Assembly: GCA_963708235.1 (NCBI GenBank)
Contig: OY970200.1
Coordinates: forward strand, 3,100,001-3,164,000
Length of the DNA stretch: 64,000 nt
Direction of reading: 5' to 3'
From: G963708235 sp963708235
GTDB lineage: Bacteria; Actinomycetota; Acidimicrobiia; Spongiisociales; UBA5794
Positions 51,295-58,799 of the stretch are shown in pieces. Made by a program: the position numbers and the translations under genes. Each line of letters opens with the position of its first letter. The first letter of the stretch is position 1. The notes beneath the pieces were generated by a model that worked only from the letters and a program-made list of their open reading frames with translations, ran no database searches and had not been told where the DNA came from.

Positions 51295-53274
51295 TCAGGT
51301 GGAGACGATTGAGCAGTTGCAGCGGGGGTGGATGGGCGGGGTGAAGGTGTTTCGTCCGACTTGGATGGGGTCATCGCCTTCTCCTCCTTCGAGGGTGTCG
51401 CCGGCGGCGGCGAAGGGCTGTTCTATGCCGACGACCTTGCCGTCGAGGCGACTGCAGTACGGGCAGCTGGGGCCGGATGACGACCAGGCGAGCTTGGTGA
51501 CGCCGCCACCGCGCCACGTCTCGCGGGTGGCGCCGTTCGCTGTTTGGGTGGCTTCCCACTGGGCTGCTCGCTCGGGGCGGGTGTCGACGACGTCGTCGAG
51601 GTGGGCGGTGATCGCGTCGATCATGTCGGTGATGCTGAGCCCCGGGGTGTCGACGATGGCGAGGACCTGCCGTTTGGCTGATCCGATGCGGTAGGCGGAG
51701 TGCGCAGCGACGTATGCCACGATCCAGGCGTCGAGGTCGGGGGCGCTCTCGAGACCGATCTCGGCGGCGGCTTCGGTGGCGATCTCAGCGGCGAGTGCGC
51801 CGAGAACGGGGGTCCACCGGGCGATGGTCTGTTCGAGGATGTCGCCTTCGTACAGGTCGTCGATCGCGGTACGGAACGTGCCGAGGTCGTTTCGGCGGCG
51901 GTCACCTAGGTGGGTCTTGATGAGCTTGGTGATGGCGTTGCGTTCGCGGCGGGCGATGCGCTCGTCGACGTCGGAGAGGAGCGGCTTGAAGGCGTCGGCG
52001 ATGCGTCGGCGGGCGGTGAGGCTCCGCGCTGCTCGCTTCTGGCGGAATGGGTCGTTTCCGCCGTCGTCGTCGGGGGATGGGGCCGGGATCCAGTTGAGGG
52101 GGACCATGTACACCTGCCCCTTGCCGTCGGGCAGGGGGTTGCGGTTCTCCATCTCGGCGAGGTCGTCGGCGTTGTACAGCCCGATTTCGCGCCCGATTCG
52201 GTAGGCCTCCATGCGGGTCTTGGTGTCACCGCGGAGGAGGGCGTCGACGAGGTGCTCAGCGAAGTGGGTCCTGCGTTCGATTCCGGTGAGGAGTCGGAGG
52301 GTGACGGCGGCTTCCCACCGTTCGAGCCAGGCGCGCAGGGCGGATGAGACGTAGTCGATTTGTTCGGATTCGATGTTGCCCCACGTGGCCCTGCCGAGCT
52401 CGCCGAGCTTGTGGGGTGGGAGTCGGAGCCATCGGGCCATATCGACGACTTCGAAGCGGCGGGTGTCGAGGAACTGTGCGTCGCCTGGCGGGATCCCGAT
52501 GGACTGCCACGTGACGCCTTCCTCGAGGATGGCGATGCGCTGCGCGTTGGTGGGGCCGCGGTGGAGACGTTCCCACGAGTCGCGCATGTTCTTGCGTGAG
52601 TTGTCGGTGAGTTGGCCGGGGTGGGTCAGGACACCGGAGGGTCGGGCGGCGTTCCCGAAGAACCCGGCGCCGTACTGCTCGGCGGCGAGGCCGAGACCGA
52701 TCGAGTTGCGGGCGAGTTCGACGATGCTGAACCCTTTGACGCCGTTGAACCCGAGGCCGTGGATGTGGAGGATCTGGTCGGCGAGGAACGTCGTGTTGAT
52801 GCCGGCGTTCGAGTCGAGGTAGCGGTAGACGAGCTGCCGCTTCTTCTTGCCGACGAGTCGGGGCTGCATCCGGTCGGGGCGGAGGGGCCACACCGCTTCG
52901 ACGTCGCCGCGGTTGTTGCGGACGATCTCGGCGTATCCGCCGGCCCAGGTGAGGGCGTGGCCCTGGAGGGTCTCTCGGAACGCCATGGCCGACATGAGAG
53001 GGTTGGGGGCGTCGTTGAGGATCTCGTAGAGGCGGTGGCTGCGATCGCGTTCCTTACCGCGAGGGCTGAGTCGGCGGTAGACGGGGAACGGGAGCGATGC
53101 GACGTCTTCGGAGATGATGCGGATCCCGGCGAAGAACGGGCCGTAGTGCAGGGCGGTGTCTTCGTTGACGTGGACTCCGGCGGGGGTGGGGTCGCCTCCG
53201 CCGAAGTACTTGGTGAGCCATGGGTCGGGGTTGGCGAGGCTTGACCGTTGCGCGGCGGCGGAGAGTCGGCCCAT
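51295..53274 (-). CDS. Portal protein fused to MuF-like head morphogenesis domain
   Basis: A 659-residue protein. Residues 1-400 are an HK97/SPP1-type portal (PF04860): LHYGPFFAGIRIISEDVASLPFPVYRR, AFRETLQGHALTWAGGYAEIVR, QILHIHGLGFNGVKGFSIVELA, GIPPGDAQFLDTRRFEVVDMARWLRLPPHKLG and ADDLAEMENRNPLPDGKG. After a linker (about 400-440), residues 440-659 form a helical segment ending in the MuF-type zinc-like motif PSCPYCSRLDGKVVG and IHPRCNCSIVST (phage_Mu_F, PF04233). MuF is usually a separate gene just downstream; here no stop separates them. The portal is the packaging channel and MuF a minor head protein. Confidence 0.86.
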   Translation of the reverse strand: MGRLSAAAQRSSLANPDPWLTKYFGGGDPTPAGVHVNEDTALHYGPFFAGIRIISEDVASLPFPVYRRLSPRGKERDRSHRLYEILNDAPNPLMSAMAFRETLQGHALTWAGGYAEIVRNNRGDVEAVWPLRPDRMQPRLVGKKKRQLVYRYLDSNAGINTTFLADQILHIHGLGFNGVKGFSIVELARNSIGLGLAAEQYGAGFFGNAARPSGVLTHPGQLTDNSRKNMRDSWERLHRGPTNAQRIAILEEGVTWQSIGIPPGDAQFLDTRRFEVVDMARWLRLPPHKLGELGRATWGNIESEQIDYVSSALRAWLERWEAAVTLRLLTGIERRTHFAEHLVDALLRGDTKTRMEAYRIGREIGLYNADDLAEMENRNPLPDGKGQVYMVPLNWIPAPSPDDDGGNDPFRQKRAARSLTARRRIADAFKPLLSDVDERIARRERNAITKLIKTHLGDRRRNDLGTFRTAIDDLYEGDILEQTIARWTPVLGALAAEIATEAAAEIGLESAPDLDAWIVAYVAAHSAYRIGSAKRQVLAIVDTPGLSITDMIDAITAHLDDVVDTRPERAAQWEATQTANGATRETWRGGGVTKLAWSSSGPSCPYCSRLDGKVVGIEQPFAAAGDTLEGGEGDDPIQVGRNTFTPPIHPRCNCSIVST

Positions 53275-53278
53275 GAGG

Positions 53279-53449
53279 TCACCTCCGGAACGTGAGGACA
53301 GCGATCAGGCTTGCGGTGAGCCCGCCGATGATGAGGAGGGCGATGCCGATGTGCCAGGTGATCGTTGCGCCGGCGCCGATCAGGACCAGTGACAGCGCCC
53401 CGGCGGCGTCCTGCCAGTCGTATCGGGGGCCGGGTGTCGGAGATGTCAC
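53279..53449 (-). CDS. Small membrane protein (56 aa) between terminase and portal genes
   Basis: GTG 53449, overlapping the terminase stop (GTGA), opens a 56-codon frame that ends four bases before the portal gene. The product is MTSPTPGPRYDWQDAAGALS followed by two hydrophobic stretches (LVLIGAGATITW and IGIALLIIGGLTASLIAVL) and a TFRR tail. Tight spacing and tight coupling support it as a real gene. Small membrane proteins at this position occur in actinophages; the function is unknown. Confidence 0.68.
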   Translation of the reverse strand: MTSPTPGPRYDWQDAAGALSLVLIGAGATITWHIGIALLIIGGLTASLIAVLTFRR

Positions 53450-55026
53450 AGGTCGAAGCCGGCGGTTTCGTATCGGGACTCTGTTGGTCCGGCGGTGGCG
53501 CCGGAGGCGATGGCATCGCCGCGAGCTTCCCAGCTGAGGACGGCTCCCATGGCGCAGTCGATCTTTCGGGGCGACATGGGGGCGTCCTTTGAGATGGTGT
53601 ACATGCGGCGCTTGTTGTCGTCGAGCACGTTGCGGTACTCCTTGCGGGCGTTGTTGAGGTGCGCAGCGAAGCGCGGATCGCCGTCGTGGCTGAGGTCGCC
53701 GGCGTTGACGGCGGTGACGTGGTTGCGGACCGCATGGCAGACGGCCCGGTCGCGGTAGGTGAGCCATTCGATGATGCGCTTCTCGCCCCATCGGCCCCGC
53801 CATCGATCGACGAGCTTCTCGATGTACTGCGGGTCGCAGTAGGCGCGCCAGACGTGCCACCGGTCGAAGGCTTCGATCATGGCGGCGTCGGCCTGGTCGA
53901 GGTCGTGTTCGTAGTCGTCGGGTGGGTGCGGTGGTGTCTCGAGGAGGGCGATGGGCCACTGGTGGCCGGCTTCGACGTCGGTGGCGACGATGGCGAGCGA
54001 GTCGTCCCAGCGTGCACCGTCGACACCGATGACGATGAGTGCGCCGTCGGGTGCGACGTACTCAGGTTTGGCGAGGGTGCGCCACTTGGCCATGTCGTAG
54101 GCGGAGTCGGCTCCGGCGCCGGGACGGTTGAGGAAGTACCGCTCGGCTTGCTGCGCGTCTCGCTCGAGGAGGGTGACGACCTCTTGGTCGATGCGGTCTA
54201 CATCGATCCAGCCGCCCTGGTCGGTGCGGTGACCGCCGTAGACCTTGCGGAGCATCCGCCGACGGTCACGTTTGCTGCGGATCGATCCTGGGCCGGCGTC
54301 GATCATGATCCGATAGATGCCGGGTTCGTCGTTCTCCCAGGTTTCCTGGGCGACGGAGCTTTCCCTCCGGTCCCAGGCGTTGGGCGTTTCGAGGAACCGT
54401 CCGCCTGTGCCGGCGAGGTTGCGGCGCTGGTTGTCAGCGAGGAGCCGGCCGTGGTTCGACTGTGTCCAGGATTCGGTCTGGTCTTGGACCGCGAAGGTGA
54501 TGCGCTGACCGATGCGTGATCGGTGTGCCGAGGTGACTGGTTTGATGAGTCCGCCGCCGCGGAGGTTGATGCGGGTCTCGCCGGTGTCCGGGATGTCGGC
54601 GGAGAGGTCGCCGAGTTCAATCATCGGGACGAGGCAGCGCCACACGTTGTCGGTCTGGTCTTCAGAGGCAGCGGTGACCTGGATCTCCGGGGTGGCCCAG
54701 GGGCGTCCGACGGGCTCACCTTTGGCGTCCCACCCGTCGGGCCGGACCGGGCCTTCGGCCTCGGCGATGGCCATCGCTGCCGAGAAGGGGCCTTTGCCCC
54801 ATTTCTGGGGAGCGACGAGCGTGCCTCCCCGGCCGTAGGTGAACCGGTACCTCTCCGGGTCAACGCGGTAGTACCAGAGGAGAAATCGGAGCTGCGGGTC
54901 GGTGAGAACGAACGGGCTGCCAGCTGCGTCGCGGTCGGGGACCACGACCTGGGACTCGATGAAGTCGGCGACCTGGTATCCGAGGGACGGGAACTCGCCG
55001 GGGTACTCAGGCCCCCGCCACGGCAC
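53446..55026 (-). CDS. Terminase large subunit
   Basis: A 526-residue packaging motor. The ATPase half contains VAPQKWGKGPFSAAMAI (a Walker A variant with the adenine-binding region before it), TAASEDQTDNVW and FAVQDQTESW as the Walker B/coupling region. The nuclease half has VIGVDGARWDDSLAIVATD with the first metal-binding Asp and a closing PRKIDCAMGAVLSWEA with the last acidic pair. Length and order fit Terminase_1-like subunits (PF03354). Start GTG 55026 is 9 bases after the small subunit stop. It cuts concatemers and pumps DNA into the prohead. Confidence 0.9.
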   Translation of the reverse strand: MPWRGPEYPGEFPSLGYQVADFIESQVVVPDRDAAGSPFVLTDPQLRFLLWYYRVDPERYRFTYGRGGTLVAPQKWGKGPFSAAMAIAEAEGPVRPDGWDAKGEPVGRPWATPEIQVTAASEDQTDNVWRCLVPMIELGDLSADIPDTGETRINLRGGGLIKPVTSAHRSRIGQRITFAVQDQTESWTQSNHGRLLADNQRRNLAGTGGRFLETPNAWDRRESSVAQETWENDEPGIYRIMIDAGPGSIRSKRDRRRMLRKVYGGHRTDQGGWIDVDRIDQEVVTLLERDAQQAERYFLNRPGAGADSAYDMAKWRTLAKPEYVAPDGALIVIGVDGARWDDSLAIVATDVEAGHQWPIALLETPPHPPDDYEHDLDQADAAMIEAFDRWHVWRAYCDPQYIEKLVDRWRGRWGEKRIIEWLTYRDRAVCHAVRNHVTAVNAGDLSHDGDPRFAAHLNNARKEYRNVLDDNKRRMYTISKDAPMSPRKIDCAMGAVLSWEARGDAIASGATAGPTESRYETAGFDL

Positions 55027-55035
55027 CGGGCACCC

Positions 55036-55545
55036 TCACTTTTCGCCGGCCTTCCGTTTGCGCTTGGGCTTGTCGACGAGGTCGGGATCCACCGCTTTGA
55101 GTCGACGGCGGGGCTCCAGCTCGTCAGGCACATCGGGGTCCACGTCGTCGGCCTGGTCGTCGCTGTCGGCGGGGAGCATCCAGCGCCGGTCCTGGCGTCC
55201 CTTTGGGGTGAGACCGAGCGAGTCGAGGATGAGTCGCTGCTGGGTGAGGAGCGAGGTAGGGATCGAGCTGCCGGAGGTCAGCGACCGGTTGAAACGTTCC
55301 TGGAGAGCGATGGCGTTCTGGACGAGCGGCCAATCCGCCTCGGTCCACATGTGCGCCACGGGCGACAGCCACCACGACGCCCACGTCTTCTTAGTGGCCT
55401 CCTGAAGTCCACCCTTGATCCGGGGCAACGGTGGGACGGGACCGCTGTAGGTCTCGGCGGGGAGGAGCCGCCATTCACCCGCGGTTGGCTTGTTTCGGCG
55501 GCGCCGCTGGTCTGGTGGTTTGGGTGCGGGGCCACGGCCAGCCAT
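55036..55545 (-). CDS. Terminase small subunit (P27 type)
   Basis: A 169-residue protein. MAGRGPAPKPPDQRRRRNK is the diagnostic start of P27-type small terminases (PF05119), followed by PPLPRIKGGLQEATKKTWASWW and LVQNAIALQERFN. A basic, Lys/Arg-rich tail (KPKRKRKAGEK) closes it. It recognises the packaging site and hands the DNA to the large subunit. Confidence 0.85.
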   Translation of the reverse strand: MAGRGPAPKPPDQRRRRNKPTAGEWRLLPAETYSGPVPPLPRIKGGLQEATKKTWASWWLSPVAHMWTEADWPLVQNAIALQERFNRSLTSGSSIPTSLLTQQRLILDSLGLTPKGRQDRRWMLPADSDDQADDVDPDVPDELEPRRRLKAVDPDLVDKPKRKRKAGEK

Positions 55546-55671
55546 GCGTCGAACCTCCGGGGATGTTACGGGTCTGGGGCCGACGGCGATCAGGATGCGG
55601 TGACCCGTACAGGGGGCGAGAAGGCCACCCAGCCGCTCCCGGGCCCCTGCCGCCGAAAGTTTTTGGGGGCC

Positions 55672-56010
55672 CTACCCGCCGCCGGCGGCGTCCTCGGCGG
55701 TTTTCCGGTTGTGACACGGCTGACACAGCGTCTGAAGGTTGTTCGGGTCGAGCACTCCCCCGCCCTGGGCGATGGGGATGACGTGGTCGACGTGGAGGGG
55801 TCGCCCACCTCCGGCTGAGCCGCAGCGTGCGCACAGGGGGAAGCGGCGCAGGTGCCAGAGACGCAGAGACTGCCAGCGTCTGTCGTAGCCGTTAGTGCGG
55901 GGTGATGGGCGGCGGCGCTCGCCGCTGCGGGTCTTGAGGGTGTGCTGGGAACACGGTGCCAGTTCGGGGCATCCGGGTTGCGGGCACACGGCGGAGCGGC
56001 GAGCAGGCAT
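55672..56010 (-). CDS. HNH endonuclease (packaging-associated)
   Basis: A 112-residue nuclease. The ββα-metal core is FPLCARCGSAGG, then LHVDHVIPIAQGGGVLDPNNLQTLCQPCHNRK, with the HNH residues in DHV..., NN and H, and two CxxC zinc pairs. HNH proteins upstream of terminase subunits are needed for specific DNA cleavage at packaging in HK97-like phages. The upstream flank has a candidate promoter at 56061-56089. It is the first gene of the late operon in reading order. Confidence 0.9.
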   Translation of the reverse strand: MPARRSAVCPQPGCPELAPCSQHTLKTRSGERRRPSPRTNGYDRRWQSLRLWHLRRFPLCARCGSAGGGRPLHVDHVIPIAQGGGVLDPNNLQTLCQPCHNRKTAEDAAGGG

Positions 56011-56060
56011 GGAGAGTGCTGGGTGTGTGATGGCGGAGTTCGCCTACCAAAGCAATCTGG

Positions 56061-56089
56061 AAGTTACGTCACTTTGGAGAGAATTGCAA
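56061..56089 (-). promoter_or_regulatory. Candidate late promoter
   Basis: Read on the minus strand, TTGCAA (56084-56089) and TAACTT (56061-56066) are separated by 17 bases and lie 51-79 bases before the HNH start codon. The segment 56040-56095 is much richer in A+T than its neighbours. It would drive the terminase-head-tail-lysis operon. Confidence 0.5.
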
Positions 56090-56098
56090 GCATGTGAT

Positions 56099-56329
56099 TC
56101 ACAGGCCAGCCGGGGAGAGGGACACGGCGCAGTCGAGGCAGAGCCAGCCGGGACCGCCGGGGATGGTGACGGCGTCGATCAGGCGACCATCGGAGGCGAC
56201 GAGCTCGGCGGGGCAGTGGGCGCAGTGATCCGGACTTGCCTCTCGGGTCGTACCGGCTTCGGCTGCTCGGCGGGCTCGGTCTGCGCCGGCTGCAGCGGCG
56301 ATCGCCTTCCGGTACTTCGGGGACGACAT
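56099..56329 (-). CDS. Small zinc-ribbon-like protein, copy 2
   Basis: A 76-residue protein: MSSPKYRKAIAAAAGADRAR, then DHCAHCPAELV and GPGWLCLDCAVSLSP, giving two CxxC pairs that probably bind zinc. It is about 80% identical to the protein at 57533-57766. Its ATG overlaps the stop of the truncated recombinase (ATGA), exactly as copy 1 overlaps the intact recombinase. A role as recombinase or DNA-binding partner is inferred only from that linkage. Confidence 0.75.
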   Translation of the reverse strand: MSSPKYRKAIAAAAGADRARRAAEAGTTREASPDHCAHCPAELVASDGRLIDAVTIPGGPGWLCLDCAVSLSPAGL

Positions 56330-56680
56330 CAGAGGAACCGGTTGGCGAGGGTGTCGGCTGGTGATCGGTCGACGTCTCGGAGGGCTCGGACGTATCGGAG
56401 GGTGGTGTCCATGGAGCGGTGTCCGAACATGCGTTGGATGTCTTCGAGGGGTTCGCCGGCTCGGATGGCGGCGGTGGCTGCGGTGTGTCGGAGGAGGTGG
56501 GCGTGGAGGTGCCCGACTTTGGCGGTGTCTCCGAGGTGGTGGATGAGGTCGTGGGCTCGGCGTCGGGAGAGGCGTCTGCCGGTGGGGCCTCGGAAGTAGG
56601 GGCCTTCGGTGCGGTCGAGGGCGTTGAGGGCGGTGATGACTTGGGGGGCGACTCGGACTCGTCGGGTGGTATGGTCAAGT
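56329..56680 (-). pseudogene. Truncated tyrosine recombinase (C-terminal catalytic part only)
   Basis: An open frame with no ATG, GTG or TTG start encodes about 110 residues matching the end of tyrosine recombinases: RRRAHDLIHHLGDTAKVG, HAHLLRHTAATAAIRAG (HxxR box), MFGHRSMDTTLRYVRAL (the GH...Y box). The N-terminal core-binding domain and first catalytic Arg are absent. It aligns with the intact recombinase at 57763-58632. The readable frame begins at the stop of the HTH gene, whose TGA is followed by C, so a +1 shift into it is a remote alternative to decay. Confidence 0.78.
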
Positions 56681-57181
56681 ATCGGTGGCGCCGGTTCGGC
56701 GGGTGGCTTCGATGTCGGCGGTGGGGATCATCCATCGCCAGCCGGTGTAGCCGGCGACGCCGGCTTGTCGGTGGGCGCCGGGGAACTTGCCGGCTTTGAC
56801 CCAGCGGAGGACGGTGTCTCGGCTGACGTGGAGGATGGCGGCGGTGTCGGCGATGGTCTGCCATCCGGACGGGATGGGTGCTCCGGCGGGTAGGTGGGTG
56901 GCGAGTTCTCGGCCGAGGGGGGTGTCCCACCAGGCGGGGGGCATGTCGAGCCATCCGGCTTGCGGGTCGGGCGAGTCGGAGAGGGCCATGAGGATGGTCA
57001 TCACGGCGTCGTGGGCGAGGGTGTCGTCACCGCTGCGGAGTTCCCGGAGTGCATGGAGCGGTGCCCATGATCGGGTGTCGGGGAGCATCTCGGTGGGGTA
57101 GTGCCATTCTGTGGCGAGACGCATCTGTGCTGCTGTGGCTGCCGCTTCGAGTTGGGTGAGGGCAGGGTCGGGGGTGCTCAC
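56675..57181 (-). CDS. Helix-turn-helix DNA-binding protein (excisionase-like)
   Basis: A 168-residue protein starting at GTG 57181 overlapping the upstream stop. Residues about 105-155 (GWQTIADTAAILHVSRDTVLRWVKAGKFPG then WRWMIPTADIEA) form a winged MerR/excisionase-type HTH with the typical 'vs..TV.rWvk.G.fP' recognition helix and wing. The N-terminal 100 residues are helical with SWAPLHALRELRSGDDTLA and are unassigned. Adjacent recombinase genes suggest a recombination directionality factor or a repressor. Confidence 0.72.
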   Translation of the reverse strand: MSTPDPALTQLEAAATAAQMRLATEWHYPTEMLPDTRSWAPLHALRELRSGDDTLAHDAVMTILMALSDSPDPQAGWLDMPPAWWDTPLGRELATHLPAGAPIPSGWQTIADTAAILHVSRDTVLRWVKAGKFPGAHRQAGVAGYTGWRWMIPTADIEATRRTGATDT

Positions 57182-57453
57182 TCCGACCCTGCCGAGTACT
57201 CGGCCAGCGTGCCGGCGTCGACCCATTCCCAGCCAGCGACCTGTGCCACGTTGCCGTCGGTGTCGACGCACCACTGCGGGTTCTCTGTGCCGCCCGGGGT
57301 GCCTTCGATCTCGTCGCAGGCGTCGAGGTCGACATCGATGCGCATCTCTCCGTCGCTGGCGGTGGCGTCGGCCCACATCATCTGGAGTTCGTCGGTGGTG
57401 AGGGCGTTGAGCTTGTCGGCGAGGGTGGGGGTGTCGATGTCGGTGGTAGTCAT
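57178..57453 (-). CDS. Small acidic phage protein, unknown function
   Basis: A 91-residue, strongly acidic protein: TLADKLNALTTDELQMMWAD, MRIDVDLDACDEIEG and ENPQWCVDTDGNVAQVAGWEW. No family was recognised. ATG 57453 has GGAGAG nearby and lies 50 bp downstream of the candidate promoter at 57503-57531, so it is the first gene of that transcript. Its stop overlaps the HTH gene's GTG. Confidence 0.55.
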   Translation of the reverse strand: MTTTDIDTPTLADKLNALTTDELQMMWADATASDGEMRIDVDLDACDEIEGTPGGTENPQWCVDTDGNVAQVAGWEWVDAGTLAEYSAGSE

Positions 57454-57500
57454 GGCGGATGCTCTCCTGTGGGTGAACCTGTCCCGGTCTCTCCGGTACT

Positions 57501-57541
57501 GCATTATGCCTTACTAGCCCCGCCCGGTCAAGTCATAATGC
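57501..57541 (-). promoter_or_regulatory. Promoter with overlapping inverted repeat
   Basis: On the minus strand TTGACC (57526-57531) and CATAAT (57503-57508) are 17 bases apart, a good housekeeping-type promoter. GCATTATG (57501-57508) and CATAATGC (57534-57541) are perfect inverted repeats that overlap the -10 box and flank the -35 box, as expected for a repressor or activator site. It drives the acidic protein, HTH, and downstream genes. Confidence 0.65.
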
Positions 57542-57766
57542 CGCAGGCGGTGACAGTGTCACGGCGCAGTCGAGGCAGAGCCACCCGGGACCGCCAGGGA
57601 TGGAGACCGCCTCGATCAGGCGACCGCCATCAGCGACGAGCTCGGCGGGGCAGTGTGCGCAGTGATCCAGGCTTGCCTCGCTGGTCGTGCCGGCTTCGGC
57701 TGCCCGCCGTGCTCGGTGCTGGCCAGCAGCAGCGGCGATGGCCTTCCGGTACTTGAGTGAGCTCAT
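57533..57766 (-). CDS. Small zinc-ribbon-like protein, copy 1
   Basis: A 77-residue protein: MSSLKYRKAIAAAAGQHRAR, DHCAHCPAELV and GPGWLCLDCAVTLSP. The two CxxC pairs probably bind one zinc. Its ATG overlaps the stop of the intact tyrosine recombinase by ATGA, so it is translationally coupled to it. The near-identical copy at 56099-56329 follows the truncated recombinase. Confidence 0.78.
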   Translation of the reverse strand: MSSLKYRKAIAAAAGQHRARRAAEAGTTSEASLDHCAHCPAELVADGGRLIEAVSIPGGPGWLCLDCAVTLSPPAAL

Positions 57767-58632
57767 GCTGGGTCGGTGAGGGTGGTGAGGAAGTGGGTGG
57801 CGGCGATCTCGGGGAGGTCGGCTTGGAGGTGGGCCAGGGCGGCGGCGTACCGGCGGGTGGTCTCGATCGATCGGTGATCGAGCAGCTCGCAGACCTTCTC
57901 GATGGGGACGCCGGCTCGGATGAGGCTGGTGGCGACAGTGTGCCGCAGGGTGTGCGGGGTGACGTGCCCCACTCCCGCGGTCTCGCCGAGTTCCCGGATG
58001 AGGGCGTAGCCGTCCTGGCGGGAGTACCGGCCTCGGTGGGCGCCCGTGAAGATCGGACCTTCGGTTCGGTCTGCGATGAGGCGGTCGATGCGTCGGTGGA
58101 CGTCGGCGGCGATCGGGACTCGGCGGGTCTTGCCGCCCTTGCGGCGGGCCTTGGCGATGAGGGTGCCGGCGTCGGTGGTGATGTCTCCGATGTCGAGGTT
58201 GAGTGCTTCGGAGATGCGGAGTCCGCTGGTGAGGAGGATGGTGACGAGGGCGCCGGCTTTGGGGCTGTGGTTAACGGCGGCTTGGGCGAGGCGGGTGGCG
58301 GCTTCGTCGTTGAGGCCGAGGCGTTGGGCGTTGTCTCCTCGTGGTCGTTTCACGGCCATGGCCGGGTTGTGTTTGAGGCGGCCTTCTTGCATGGCGTAGG
58401 TGAGGAACGATGACACGGCGGAGGCCTTGCGGCGGATGGTGGGGTCGGCGAGGCCTCGGTGTTGGAGGTGGCGGATCCAGCCTTGGACGTCGGGTCGTTT
58501 GGCGGTGAGGACGTCTCGGTCGCCGAGCCAGGTGGCGAATTGTGCGACGTCTCGGCGGTAGCCGTCGACGGTGGCGGGCGAGTCGAAGCGGTCGAGCCAG
58601 TCGGAGAGGAGTTTCTTGGTGCCTGGTTTCAT
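57763..58632 (-). CDS. Tyrosine recombinase (XerC/D-like integrase)
   Basis: A 289-residue site-specific recombinase. A SAM-like N-terminal core-binding domain (about 5-95: SDWLDRFDSPATVDGYRRDV) precedes the catalytic domain with R139 (TSGLRISEAL), a Lys near 167, H227/R230 (HTLRHT), H253 (LDHRS) and nucleophile Y262 (RRYAA). All five catalytic positions are present. ATG 58632 is used; a TTG at 58665 would add 11 residues. It resembles XerC/D in size and domain order more than long phage integrases. It lies 25 kb from the tRNA-Lys attachment site, so it may not be the integrase for that site. Confidence 0.88.
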   Translation of the reverse strand: MKPGTKKLLSDWLDRFDSPATVDGYRRDVAQFATWLGDRDVLTAKRPDVQGWIRHLQHRGLADPTIRRKASAVSSFLTYAMQEGRLKHNPAMAVKRPRGDNAQRLGLNDEAATRLAQAAVNHSPKAGALVTILLTSGLRISEALNLDIGDITTDAGTLIAKARRKGGKTRRVPIAADVHRRIDRLIADRTEGPIFTGAHRGRYSRQDGYALIRELGETAGVGHVTPHTLRHTVATSLIRAGVPIEKVCELLDHRSIETTRRYAAALAHLQADLPEIAATHFLTTLTDPA

Positions 58633-58675
58633 GCTTGGGGCCTGTTTTGGCGGTGCCGAGGGCAATGGGTTTTCA

Positions 58676-58689
58676 CATAACTAGAGTTT
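58676..58689. repeat. 14-bp direct repeat, left copy (operator-like)
   Basis: CATAACTAGAGTTT here is identical to 59319-59332. It contains the inverted half-sites AACT and AGTT around AG, and overlaps the -35 box of the cargo-gene promoter. Confidence 0.85.
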
Positions 58690-58717
58690 TGACGGAAACG
58701 GCCAGACGCCTTGATAT
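58689..58717 (+). promoter_or_regulatory. Promoter of the opposite-strand cargo gene
   Basis: TTGACG (58689-58694) and TGATAT (58712-58717) are 17 bases apart, with TATACA at 58715-58720 as an alternative -10. The -35 box overlaps the end of the 14-bp direct repeat, so the repeat is well placed as an operator. Confidence 0.6.
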
Positions 58718-58799
58718 ACAAGGACTCCCGAAGCGGCTGGCGAGGCGGATCAGCAACGACATGAGCCTGGACGGGAGAGGCACCCGAAGGAGACGTGGA

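Noticed and set aside
55672..56010. HNH protein as restriction partner of the methyltransferases
   Set aside because: Its position directly before the terminase genes matches packaging-associated HNH nucleases; no link to the methyltransferase cassette is visible.
56064..56954. 296-codon Pro-rich minus-strand frame through the recombinase remnant
   Set aside because: It is a shifted reading of the recombinase remnant and HTH gene, both of which have clear motifs in other frames.
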